NCBI GenBank assembly: GCA_017640605.1
Contig: JAEPQH010000008.1
Span: 1-64,000, forward strand
Direction: 5' to 3'
DNA length: 64,000 bases
DNA from: Balneolaceae bacterium
GTDB lineage: Bacteria; Bacteroidota; Rhodothermia; Balneolales; Balneolaceae
Below the pieces are notes generated by a model. The model was not told the origin of the DNA. It made no database searches and saw only the letters and a program-made list of their open reading frames with translations. A program made the translations under genes and the position numbers. Of the stretch, positions 56,812 to 64,000 are shown piece after piece; within the stretch, counting starts at the first letter, position 1, and each line of letters begins with the position of its first letter.

Positions 56812-57012
56812 ATGCCTACAAATCTAGCCATCGATGATAAGCTAATTAACGAAGCTAAAAGACTCGGAAATCATAAAACAAAAAAATCCGCTGTTATAGA
56901 GGCCTTAGTCGAATATATCCAACGCAGAAAACAGCAGGAAATAATTAAACTATTTAATTCTATCGATTATGAAATCGATTATCATTACAAAGTCCAACGA
57001 AAAAAATCTTGA
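56812..57012 (+). CDS. Orphan VapB-type antitoxin
   Basis: 66 residues: MPTNLAIDDKLINEAKRLGNHKTKKSAVIEALVEYIQRRKQ is the ribbon-helix-helix or VapB (DUF2191-like) DNA-binding part. The tail IIKLFNSIDYEIDYHYKVQRKK is the toxin-binding pattern of these antitoxins. A PIN-domain VapC gene is expected within a few bases after it. The 97 bases before the next stop codon hold no PIN-like frame. It may be a solitary regulator or an anti-addiction relic. Confidence 0.8.
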   Translation: MPTNLAIDDKLINEAKRLGNHKTKKSAVIEALVEYIQRRKQQEIIKLFNSIDYEIDYHYKVQRKKS

Positions 57013-57091
57013 AAGGTCATCTACTAGAAATTAGAACTTATTTTTAAATCGGACTTTTAGCGAAATTGCACGTTGAATATCTAATGTTGTC

Positions 57092-57105
57092 TATTGAATA
57101 TTGAT
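57092..57105 (+). repeat. Right arm of 14-bp inverted repeat flanking vapB
   Basis: TATTGAATATTGAT is the exact reverse complement of 56683-56696 and lies 5 bases before the stop codon of the convergent DUF5916 gene. Confidence 0.8.
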
Positions 57106-57109
57106 ACCG

Positions 57110-59344
57110 CTAAAATCGATACGTGTAACTCACTTTCATAATCCCGGCTTGATTAATGGTTTCATATCTACCCAGAGGATTTTCTTCCCAATTGTGGTTA
57201 TACACCAGGAATAAATCGGAGCCCGGAGTGATTATCCATCGTAATCGATTGTTCATCCCCACTTCATTACTCAGGTTATCATATTGCACATTCAAGGTTA
57301 GGAATAGCTCTGTAGAAAGATCCCAAATTCCTTCGAATAGGAATAGATTGGTATTAAAATCGCCTTCTGGCAATCGAACCATGGTTCGCTCGAAACTTGG
57401 GGTTAGCTCAATTCCGGGAATGGGACGAAGGCGCAATCCTCCTTCAATTTCGGTATACGTACCCGACCAAAAACCGCCATACTCAACTTCAAAACCGGCT
57501 GAAATTTTACGAAATTCAGCGGTTTCGGCACCAACTTCGGCAACCCAATTTGTATAATCACCAGCCGGGATAATTATGCTTCCATCCCGCTTGATATCAA
57601 AAGGTTGTTCGAGCAACTCATAGTTTCTGCCCACATTTAGTGCGATTTCTTCACCTGATGAAAACTGCACTTCACCCAGATTAAATACTAAGTCCTGAGT
57701 TAACAAGGTGAAATCCAAATCCATTAAATGTTCAAATCGAATTCCCCATTCCACTTGATCTATAACCTTACTATTTGCGAATTGTGGGGCATAGCCAATG
57801 GAAGGTTGCAATCGGCGAAAACCAACCCGACGCGCAAAACCAACCGCAGGATCAAAAGCATCTCCAAATTCGCGGTACGAGACGTGACCGAACCACGGTC
57901 GGTTTGGGAAATTTAATCGAATTCCACGAGACGATCGATCGGAAATAGTAGTAGAGTCATCGCTTACTGTTGAAGGATTGTGAAACACATAAAAGGCCTG
58001 AAATTGTAGATTTTTATCACCTAAAAAGCTGGAAGTTGCGAGTTCCAAATCTGCACCAAGAGTATGACGGTCTTGCATATCAGAACCGACAGTATCGACA
58101 GTTGCTCTTCGAGTGTAAATCAAACCGAAGGTACTTTCTTGGCCAATATTTCTCTTGGCACGGGCAACGGTAAAATTCTCCACAGGCGTAGCACCACTTT
58201 CGCCGGTTTGAACATGCATTAAAGCCAGATTATTCGAGCCCACATTTCCCAGTAACCTAGCACCAAAAGTAATTGGGATTGGATTCCCTTGATCTAAGCC
58301 AATTCTTCGGCTGAAATATGGATTTATACCACTGCTAGGTGCAAAAGAATAGATATTTGCTCCCTCCAGAAAGAAATCTCTGCGCTCGGGAAAGGCAATA
58401 GCAAAGCGAGTTAAGTTTACCTGTCGCTGATCTACTTCGGCTTCTGCAAAATCAGTGTTAAACGTAAGGGATGCCTTTAAACTTGGCGTGATACTGTAAT
58501 TGATATCTAGCCCTGCATCAGGATTAATTTCTACTTCGGATTGGCTAACCGTAGCATCTTTTGAAACGGGTAAAATCCCAAAAGGAACTACTTCTAAACC
58601 TAAACCTTGAGAAACACCGGTTAATCCGCTAAGCACACCAGCGTTTTGTGGACGTGAAATCCCTTGATTTCGTCTATGCCCGGTCCATAAAACCGTTTCG
58701 TTTTTTCGACGGATTACTCGCATGAAGTTTACGCCCCATTGTTGGCTATTTTCATCAAAATTAAGCGAACTAAACGGGATTTTGATTTCGGCCGACCATC
58801 CAAATTCGCCAATGTAGGTTTGCGCATCCCAGATGCCATCCCAGCTTAGATTGATTCCGCCACCCTGACCAGTACTTACCAAACCATCCGTGCGCATTCC
58901 GTTTGGGTTGATTTCCATGAAATACGCATTCCGCTGATCGTTGAAGGTGTCAAAAATCCACACAAAGCGTTCATCTGCGGTAATTCTTTGATCCCGTCTT
59001 TTTTGAAAAGCTTTAATTTGATCGGGTTCACTATCGAATAAAATTACTCCGATATAAAGGTTTTTATCGTCGAAGGCGATTCGCACCTCTGTTTTTTCAG
59101 TTGCAGCTGCACCTTCTATGGGTGCTTGTTGCGTAAATCCAGAAGCAGCCGGAATACTGTTCCAGAACGATTCATCAAGCTTGCCATCAAATTTAAAATC
59201 GGATTGTTCCTGCGCATTCATCCGAATAGATTGAATCACTTTCGATTCAGAATCCTCCACTATCTGAAAAGCCATCACCGTTTGAGTAAACAGTGAAAAG
59301 AATAGCAGTAACAAAAAAGCGCTGATCATTTTAAAAGCTTTCAT
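57110..59344 (-). CDS. DUF5916 outer-membrane protein with N-terminal CBM9-like domain
   Basis: About 744 residues from the ATG at 59344 (a TTG at 59356 is also in frame). Signal peptide about 1-26. Residues 45-230 form a carbohydrate-binding family 9-like sandwich (DFKFDGKLDESFWNSIPAASGF, YIGVILFDSEPDQI, WSAEIKIPFSSL). The rest is a DUF5916 beta-barrel with alternating strands and an aromatic C-terminus (IMKVSYTYRF) typical of outer-membrane barrels. It shows FPERRDFFLEGANIYSF, a family hallmark. Function unknown; polysaccharide or metal uptake has been suggested for relatives by context. Confidence 0.88.
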   Translation of the reverse strand: MKAFKMISAFLLLLFFSLFTQTVMAFQIVEDSESKVIQSIRMNAQEQSDFKFDGKLDESFWNSIPAASGFTQQAPIEGAAATEKTEVRIAFDDKNLYIGVILFDSEPDQIKAFQKRRDQRITADERFVWIFDTFNDQRNAYFMEINPNGMRTDGLVSTGQGGGINLSWDGIWDAQTYIGEFGWSAEIKIPFSSLNFDENSQQWGVNFMRVIRRKNETVLWTGHRRNQGISRPQNAGVLSGLTGVSQGLGLEVVPFGILPVSKDATVSQSEVEINPDAGLDINYSITPSLKASLTFNTDFAEAEVDQRQVNLTRFAIAFPERRDFFLEGANIYSFAPSSGINPYFSRRIGLDQGNPIPITFGARLLGNVGSNNLALMHVQTGESGATPVENFTVARAKRNIGQESTFGLIYTRRATVDTVGSDMQDRHTLGADLELATSSFLGDKNLQFQAFYVFHNPSTVSDDSTTISDRSSRGIRLNFPNRPWFGHVSYREFGDAFDPAVGFARRVGFRRLQPSIGYAPQFANSKVIDQVEWGIRFEHLMDLDFTLLTQDLVFNLGEVQFSSGEEIALNVGRNYELLEQPFDIKRDGSIIIPAGDYTNWVAEVGAETAEFRKISAGFEVEYGGFWSGTYTEIEGGLRLRPIPGIELTPSFERTMVRLPEGDFNTNLFLFEGIWDLSTELFLTLNVQYDNLSNEVGMNNRLRWIITPGSDLFLVYNHNWEENPLGRYETINQAGIMKVSYTYRF

Positions 59345-59516
59345 AAAATGTCCCAAAATTATTGTCGCCTAAAATAATGAACTCTGATCCTTGTCTCGGT
59401 AAAACTTTGTGATTGCAAAACACTCTGAATCATTGCCATTTGAAGAAGAGTAAATTCTGCCACGAAAGCACTAAACCACGAATTTTGCTGTATTAGTCTC
59501 AATCTTAAAATCGTAA

Positions 59517-59542
59517 TTCGTTACTCGTTATTCGTTATTCGG
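59517..59542. repeat. Imperfect 7-bp tandem array (TTCGTTA type)
   Basis: About four heptamer units, the last two perfect, in the 280-base gap between divergent DUF5916 and permease genes. The 26 bases match the in-gene copy at 50471-50496 at 24 positions. Confidence 0.8.
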
Positions 59543-59624
59543 AGGTCGTTCACAGCCATGAATTATAATGCGCTACTTGCTACTCAAACTTCATCGGTTC
59601 GCTAAAATCCTCTACATTCCGCCC

Positions 59625-60923
59625 ATGCAAAATCAACCTTCTACTCTCGAAAACGAAAAACTTCCACGTCAGCTAGGTGTATGGGGCATTTGGTTACTCG
59701 TAGTTAACGGACTAATTGGCGCCGGAATTTTTGGTCTTCCAAGCGGTGCCTCAGCATTAGCAGGAGATTATAGCGTCTGGATTTATGTTATTTGCGCCAC
59801 ACTTATGCTTCCTGTAATTCTTAGTTTTGCTGAAGCAGGTTCATATTTCCGGGGCACTGGCGGACCGGTTCGTTACGGAACAGAAGCTTTTGGTCCATTT
59901 ATCGGATTTCAGGCCGGTTGGTTGTATTACATGGCGCGACTTATTTCCTTTTCTGCCAATTCTGTGCTTTTAGTAGAAAGTATCGGCTTCTTTTTTGCGC
60001 CAGCTGGGGAAGGCGTTGGGCGATTAATTGCTCTTGCCCTGGTTTGCGGTGGATTGACTTTCGTAAATGTCCTCGGATCCGTTGAATCTATTCGCTCGTT
60101 AGCCATCTTTACCATAATCAAATTTTCGGTGCTCATCTTGCTGGTTTTCGGTGGTTTGGTAATGTTAGGATCGGAAGTGCTTCCTTCCATTGACCAATCT
60201 CCTCCAATCTTTAGTGATATTGGTGCAGCTACATTGTTACTGATTTATGCTTTTGTTGGATTTGAAGGTGGAGTAGTTCCAGCCGGTGAAACCAAAAACC
60301 CGGAAAAAGATATGCCAAAGGCCCTCATCCTTGGATTAGGTTCTATCGTGATTCTTTATATGTTTATTCAATTAGTAGCCGAAGCGGCTGTTCCAAATTT
60401 AGCTTCTTCTGAATCGCCTTTATTAGATGCTTCTTCAGCCTTATTCGGAGATTTTGGCGCAGTTATTTTGATGATAGGAATTGTGACCTCAGTTACTGCG
60501 AATCTTATGAGTAATATGTTTTCCTCTCCCCGACTTACCTATGCGTTAGCACTCGATAAATCATTACCGGGTTGGTTTGGTAAAGTTCACCCTAAATTGT
60601 TAACCCCGGCAAATTCTGTCGTCTTTTTTGGTTTGATAGCCTTCCTTGGTGCTGCATTTAGTTCGTTTACTGTACTTGCTGCAATGACCGTCCTGTCCAG
60701 ATTATTCCTCTATATCATAACTTGTGCGGCGATTCCCAAACTGCGTTCGAAGTTTAAATCTGAAAATAGCTTCGTATTAAAAGGCGGTTTTCTTGTTCCA
60801 GTTCTAGGAATTATTGCCTGTATATGGCTTATGTTTCAAGTGAGCTTCACCAATATTTGGATGACCATCCTGTTTATATTGATCGGTAGCATATTGTTTT
60901 GGCTAGGCCGACGAGGTAGTTAG
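59625..60923 (+). CDS. APC-superfamily amino acid permease
   Basis: 432 residues from the ATG at 59625, the point where the family N-terminus starts (an upstream ATG at 59568 would add 19 basic residues). About 12 TM segments. TM1 has the unwound GLIGAGIFGLPSG motif and TM6 has FVGFEGGVVPAGETKNPEKDMPKA, the classic APC signature. It is probably an amino acid importer or antiporter; the substrate cannot be read. Confidence 0.92.
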   Translation: MQNQPSTLENEKLPRQLGVWGIWLLVVNGLIGAGIFGLPSGASALAGDYSVWIYVICATLMLPVILSFAEAGSYFRGTGGPVRYGTEAFGPFIGFQAGWLYYMARLISFSANSVLLVESIGFFFAPAGEGVGRLIALALVCGGLTFVNVLGSVESIRSLAIFTIIKFSVLILLVFGGLVMLGSEVLPSIDQSPPIFSDIGAATLLLIYAFVGFEGGVVPAGETKNPEKDMPKALILGLGSIVILYMFIQLVAEAAVPNLASSESPLLDASSALFGDFGAVILMIGIVTSVTANLMSNMFSSPRLTYALALDKSLPGWFGKVHPKLLTPANSVVFFGLIAFLGAAFSSFTVLAAMTVLSRLFLYIITCAAIPKLRSKFKSENSFVLKGGFLVPVLGIIACIWLMFQVSFTNIWMTILFILIGSILFWLGRRGS

Positions 60924-60930
60924 GATCTGA

Positions 60931-60981
60931 TTGCTGGTTGCTGGTTGCTGGTTGCTGGTTGCTGGTTGCTGGTTGCTGGTT
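60931..60981. repeat. Perfect 7-bp tandem array, seven copies of TTGCTGG
   Basis: Seven exact copies plus two bases fill 60931-60981, starting 8 bases after the permease stop. It lies in the 101-base gap between the convergent permease and TauE/SafE genes, where a terminator would be expected but none is seen. Confidence 0.97.
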
Positions 60982-61000
60982 AATTGAAATAATGATTTTC

Positions 61001-61024
61001 ACTCATCACTCATCACTCATCACT
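61001..61024. repeat. 7-bp tandem array, three copies of ACTCATC
   Basis: Three exact heptamers plus ACT, ending on the last codon of the leftward TauE/SafE gene's 3' boundary (stop at 61025). It is a second, unrelated heptamer array in the same gap. Confidence 0.9.
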
Positions 61025-61780
61025 TTAAAAAATATTAGTCCCAAGAATGTAGATCCCCATTACCACTAGAAAATAGCCGAATCCTTTTTTTAGTGTTTTC
61101 TGAGGTACGTAGCGGCCAACTCTGCCTCCAACAAAACTGCCGATAATTCCAACTACAGTGAATATTCCAAGCAATTCCCAGTTTACATCTAGGCTTTCCG
61201 CCCGAAGAACATCCAGATATTTATAAAAGCCAAGTGTACTTTTTGCGGCAATAATGAACAGACTTGTTCCAACTGCCACGCGCATATCAAGTCCGGCAAC
61301 TAATACCAGTGCAGGAATAATCAAAAACCCACCGCCAACGCCAACCAATCCGGTTATAACACCAACAACGAGTCCTTCAATAATCAAAAGATACTTCGAA
61401 ACATTGAGCTTCTTTTCCGGATTAGCTTCGTCTCCGTTTTTGATCATCATCCCGGCAGCAAGGATCATTACAACGGCGAAAATCAGTAGTTGAGTAGTAC
61501 CGCTCAAATAGCTTGATAAAGCAGCACCACCGTAGGTTCCTGCCATTCCGGGTATCCCAAAAAAGAACACACTTTTCCAGTCAACTTCTTTTCTAATGGC
61601 ATAAGGAATCATCCCAACCATACTAATTGCAGCCACTACACCCAGCGATTCTGCAATCGCAACCTTTTCAGGTTCTCCAACCAAATAGATGAGAACAGGT
61701 ACCGTTAAAATAGAACCACCGGAGCCAAGCAGCCCCAGTGATATTCCAATTAAAAGGGCACCCAAAAGGGCCCAAAACAT
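61025..61780 (-). CDS. TauE/SafE family sulfite exporter
   Basis: 251 residues, 7-8 TM segments. It has the paired family motifs GISLGLLGSGGSILTVPVLIYL and GVITGLVGVGGGFLIIPALVL. The family exports sulfite, sulfoacetate or related anions. It starts 1 base after the MBL-rhodanese stop, so export of the sulfite produced by that enzyme is a coherent role. Confidence 0.92.
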   Translation of the reverse strand: MFWALLGALLIGISLGLLGSGGSILTVPVLIYLVGEPEKVAIAESLGVVAAISMVGMIPYAIRKEVDWKSVFFFGIPGMAGTYGGAALSSYLSGTTQLLIFAVVMILAAGMMIKNGDEANPEKKLNVSKYLLIIEGLVVGVITGLVGVGGGFLIIPALVLVAGLDMRVAVGTSLFIIAAKSTLGFYKYLDVLRAESLDVNWELLGIFTVVGIIGSFVGGRVGRYVPQKTLKKGFGYFLVVMGIYILGTNIF

Positions 61781-61781
61781 C

Positions 61782-63197
61782 TTAAGCCTGTACCAATCGG
61801 TTGGTACGTTCTAGCCAAGGCTCAACCTTATCATCTACATAAAATACGGTATGGCCTTTATTTTCGAGCAGAGAGCTAGCTGCAGATGCTCTCGCACCTG
61901 ATTTACAATGAACAATCACAGGTTGATTGGAAGGCACCTCTTCAACTCTCTCTAATAAGCGAGTGTGCGCAATATTTAATGCTCCTTCTCCATGACCTTC
62001 ATCATATTCTGATTTTTTGCGCACATCCAATAAGGTGTAGCCACCTTTTTGAAGCAACTCATCAACCTGATCAAAATTAATTGTCTCGGTTGATACCATC
62101 TCAACCTTACCGTCCATCAAATCCGCAGGAGTGGCAAATCCTTTGATGTTATCCAATCCTATTCTGATCAGATCAACAACAGCTTCATCCACTTTCGACT
62201 CATCGATAATGAGGTAGATATCCTGATCTTCGGTCACATACGATCCAGCAATGGTATTAAAGGTCTTGTTCATAATTGCAAGAATAGAACCTTTGAGATG
62301 CCCTGACATAAATTCCGTTCGATTACGGGTATCAATCACCACAGCATTATCACTTTTTGTTGCTTCAACAATTTCGTTTACAGCTATACGCTCCGGTTTT
62401 GGGAGTTCACCCAGTACTTTTGGCCCCAATTTATTGTCGCGCTTCATGCGAGCAAAGTATAATGGAGGTTCCGGCTGTCCATCCAGAATGAAATCTACAA
62501 AGCTCTTCTCGTTGATGGTTGTGGCAATAGATTTATTGAATTTTTGCTCGTAACCCACCGTAGATTTTGGAACCGCTCCTAGAGCCTTTCCACATGCTGA
62601 ACCTGCTCCGTGGCCGGGCCAAAGCTGTAAATACTCAGGGAGTGATTTAAATTTTTCAAGGCTTTTATATAACACTTTTGCAGAACCTTCCATGGCTCCT
62701 ATTTGTCCTGCAGCTGTTTCCAGCAAATCAGGCCTGCCAACATCACCTACAAAAACGAAATCTCCTGAAAGAATTCCCATTGGTTCGTCTGTAGCTGCAC
62801 CATCAGTTACCAAATAGCTCACATGCTCTGGGGTATGCCCCGGACTGTAAACGGTGGTGAATTTTATATTTCCGATATTAAACTCATCACCATCTTTGAG
62901 TAACTGGTAGTCGTAGTCACTTCCGATGATGTATTCGTACTTCCAATCAGCATCACCTTCGTCAGAAACGTATACCTTAGCACCTTTTTCGGCGAATTCT
63001 CTTACTCCTGACAAATAATCTGCGTGGATGTGAGTTTCTGCTACAGCTACAATTTTTAGTCCGTTTTTAGCCGCTAATTGTTCGTAGCGCTCGATATCTC
63101 GCATCGGATCCACTACAATGGCTTGTCCATTTCGTTGGCAACCGATTACATATGCATATTGTGCTAATTTCTCTTCAAATATTTGTTCAAAAAACAT
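61782..63197 (-). CDS. MBL-fold persulfide dioxygenase-like protein with two rhodanese domains
   Basis: 471 residues. The N-terminal metallo-beta-lactamase domain (1-240) has ETHIHADYLSG (HxHxDH variant), YSPGHTPEHVSYL and SGDFVFVGDVGRPDLL, the ETHE1-type iron ligands. Rhodanese domain 1 (about 265-355) has VVIDTRNRTEFMSGHLKGS, but its active-loop position (YLIIDESK) has no Cys, so it is probably non-catalytic. Rhodanese domain 2 (about 370-468) has the nucleophile in VIVHCKSGARAS. It should oxidise glutathione-type or protein persulfides to sulfite. Co-transcribed with TauE/SafE and YeeE/YedE genes. Confidence 0.93.
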   Translation of the reverse strand: MFFEQIFEEKLAQYAYVIGCQRNGQAIVVDPMRDIERYEQLAAKNGLKIVAVAETHIHADYLSGVREFAEKGAKVYVSDEGDADWKYEYIIGSDYDYQLLKDGDEFNIGNIKFTTVYSPGHTPEHVSYLVTDGAATDEPMGILSGDFVFVGDVGRPDLLETAAGQIGAMEGSAKVLYKSLEKFKSLPEYLQLWPGHGAGSACGKALGAVPKSTVGYEQKFNKSIATTINEKSFVDFILDGQPEPPLYFARMKRDNKLGPKVLGELPKPERIAVNEIVEATKSDNAVVIDTRNRTEFMSGHLKGSILAIMNKTFNTIAGSYVTEDQDIYLIIDESKVDEAVVDLIRIGLDNIKGFATPADLMDGKVEMVSTETINFDQVDELLQKGGYTLLDVRKKSEYDEGHGEGALNIAHTRLLERVEEVPSNQPVIVHCKSGARASAASSLLENKGHTVFYVDDKVEPWLERTNRLVQA

Positions 63198-63221
63198 CTT
63201 CTTATCCTTATAAAATTAAAG

Positions 63222-63629
63222 TTAGTGAGGGAGTTTACTTTGCAACATCCCGTACACCCCTGCCCCAACAATGGCTGCTAACAGAGGCACAATAAAAATC
63301 AAATAACCGGTGCCGATTAACGCATACAATGGCCCGGGACATGCTCCAACAATTGCCCAGCCTAGCCCGAATAATGTACCGCCAACAATATAACGGGTTG
63401 TTAGGCTATTATCCTTTGGTTTGATGGAAATTTCGTTGCCTTCCAAATCTTTAATGTTCCATCTTTTTATGATTTGAGTTCCAATCAATCCCACCAAAAT
63501 GGCTGAACCGATTACTCCATACATGTGGAATGCATCAAATAAAAACATTTCCTGAATTCGGAACCATGATACTACTTCTGACTTGATGAGTATAAATCCG
63601 AAAACGATACCTGCGATTATAAATCTCAT
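63222..63629 (-). CDS. YeeE/YedE half protein (DUF6691 type)
   Basis: 135 residues, about four TM segments. The motif GLGWAIVGACPGPLYALIG holds the conserved Cys-Pro-Gly of YeeE/YedE family sulfur transporters. Such short proteins work as a pair with a second half, here encoded 7 bases upstream. It probably imports thiosulfate or a related sulfur compound. Confidence 0.9.
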   Translation of the reverse strand: MRFIIAGIVFGFILIKSEVVSWFRIQEMFLFDAFHMYGVIGSAILVGLIGTQIIKRWNIKDLEGNEISIKPKDNSLTTRYIVGGTLFGLGWAIVGACPGPLYALIGTGYLIFIVPLLAAIVGAGVYGMLQSKLPH

Positions 63630-63636
63630 GTCTCTC

Positions 63637-63999
63637 TTAACTTAGAATTAGTGGTAGAATGAAATAGGTACTGATAATACCGCCTACAAAAAAACCAATT
63701 ACTGCAATCAGCGAGGCTTTTTGAAGTGTGGCAAGTCCCGTGATAGCATGGCCTGAGGTACAACCGGAAGCGTAACGAGTTCCAAATCCTATTAAAAGTC
63801 CGCCCAACACCAGCAGTACAATTCCTTGGAAGGATCCAAGAACTTCCCAATTGAAAAGCTCAGCAGGTACAAATCCGCTGAAGTTTGTGATGCCTAAATC
63901 TCGTAAGTGAGAAACAGTACTGTCCGCGATTTGGATAGTGTAACCTTCGGGCGTAAAAAACGACGCCAATACTCCACCCAGAATTATTCCAAGTGAAAG
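63637..63999 (-). CDS. YeeE/YedE half protein, start beyond window
   Basis: About 120 residues are visible. The frame is open to the right edge, reading LSLGIILGGVLASFF before the first in-frame TTG, so the true start lies outside. The conserved GFGTRYASGCTSGHAITGLATLQ carries the sulfur-binding Cys of YeeE/YedE. It pairs with the DUF6691-type gene 7 bases downstream and heads the visible sulfur operon. Confidence 0.9.
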   Translation of the reverse strand, partial: LSLGIILGGVLASFFTPEGYTIQIADSTVSHLRDLGITNFSGFVPAELFNWEVLGSFQGIVLLVLGGLLIGFGTRYASGCTSGHAITGLATLQKASLIAVIGFFVGGIISTYFILPLILS

Positions 64000-64000
64000 C

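Noticed and set aside
57013-57109. Remnant of vapC after the orphan vapB
   Set aside because: No frame in this stretch resembles the start of a PIN domain (no VDTS-like sequence), so a toxin remnant is not claimed.

Overview
The window looks like chromosomal DNA of a free-living, Gram-negative member of the Bacteroidota/Balneolota side of the FCB group. This is inferred from gene content, not from an rRNA gene, and no rRNA or tRNA gene was seen. Pointers are a CHRD protein ending in a type IX secretion (Por) sorting domain, lipoproteins, DUF4412 and DUF5916 proteins, a DnaE fused to a proofreading exonuclease, and moderate-to-low GC. Coding density is high and no gap exceeds about 300 bases.

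Layout. 1-226: end of an IS3-type element running off the left edge. 254-5229: an lrp plus methionine gamma-lyase-like pair and a tetR-fadE pair. 5357-19789: mostly housekeeping (trmB, pdxH, redoxin, radical SAM, amidohydrolase, TPR histidine kinase, Nudix-pyrG, glycerophosphodiesterase, rlmB, NamZ-like DUF1343, ndk). 19889-28227: a rightward run with a class III cyclase, mgsA, a DUF255 thioredoxin-fold protein, an ECF sigma and RskA-type anti-sigma pair, and a four-repeat CHRD surface protein. 28313-35348: mnmA, a DUF4412 protein, a clan-A glycoside hydrolase, DsrE-like, HNH and PiT-like proteins and an RsbW-like kinase. 35357-40863: a complete RND efflux operon. 41034-45699: trxA and dnaE.

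45700-51961 is the accessory part. It starts with an AT-rich two-gene unit (an unrecognised soluble protein plus a four-TM protein). A umuD-umuC pair follows. The UmuD homologue has lost both catalytic dyad residues (Ser to Ala, Lys to Arg), and the pair is split by a four-helix-bundle (S23) gene flanked by 8-bp repeat arrays in inverted orientation. After a hydroxyacid dehydrogenase come toxin-antitoxin debris: a frameshifted antitoxin, an N-terminally deleted RelE/ParE remnant overlapping the crcB start, and an intact antitoxin.

51972-64000: ilvE, ppc, tag, an orphan vapB between 14-bp inverted repeats, a DUF5916 outer-membrane protein, an APC permease, and a sulfur operon (TauE/SafE, MBL-rhodanese, two YeeE/YedE halves) running off the right edge. 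Several intergenic gaps here carry perfect 7-bp tandem arrays. One such heptamer motif also appears in frame inside the dehydrogenase gene.

The best candidates for something new are the UmuD pseudo-protease with its split operon, the adjacent AT-rich two-gene unit, and the habit of small gene cassettes sitting between short inverted or tandem repeats.
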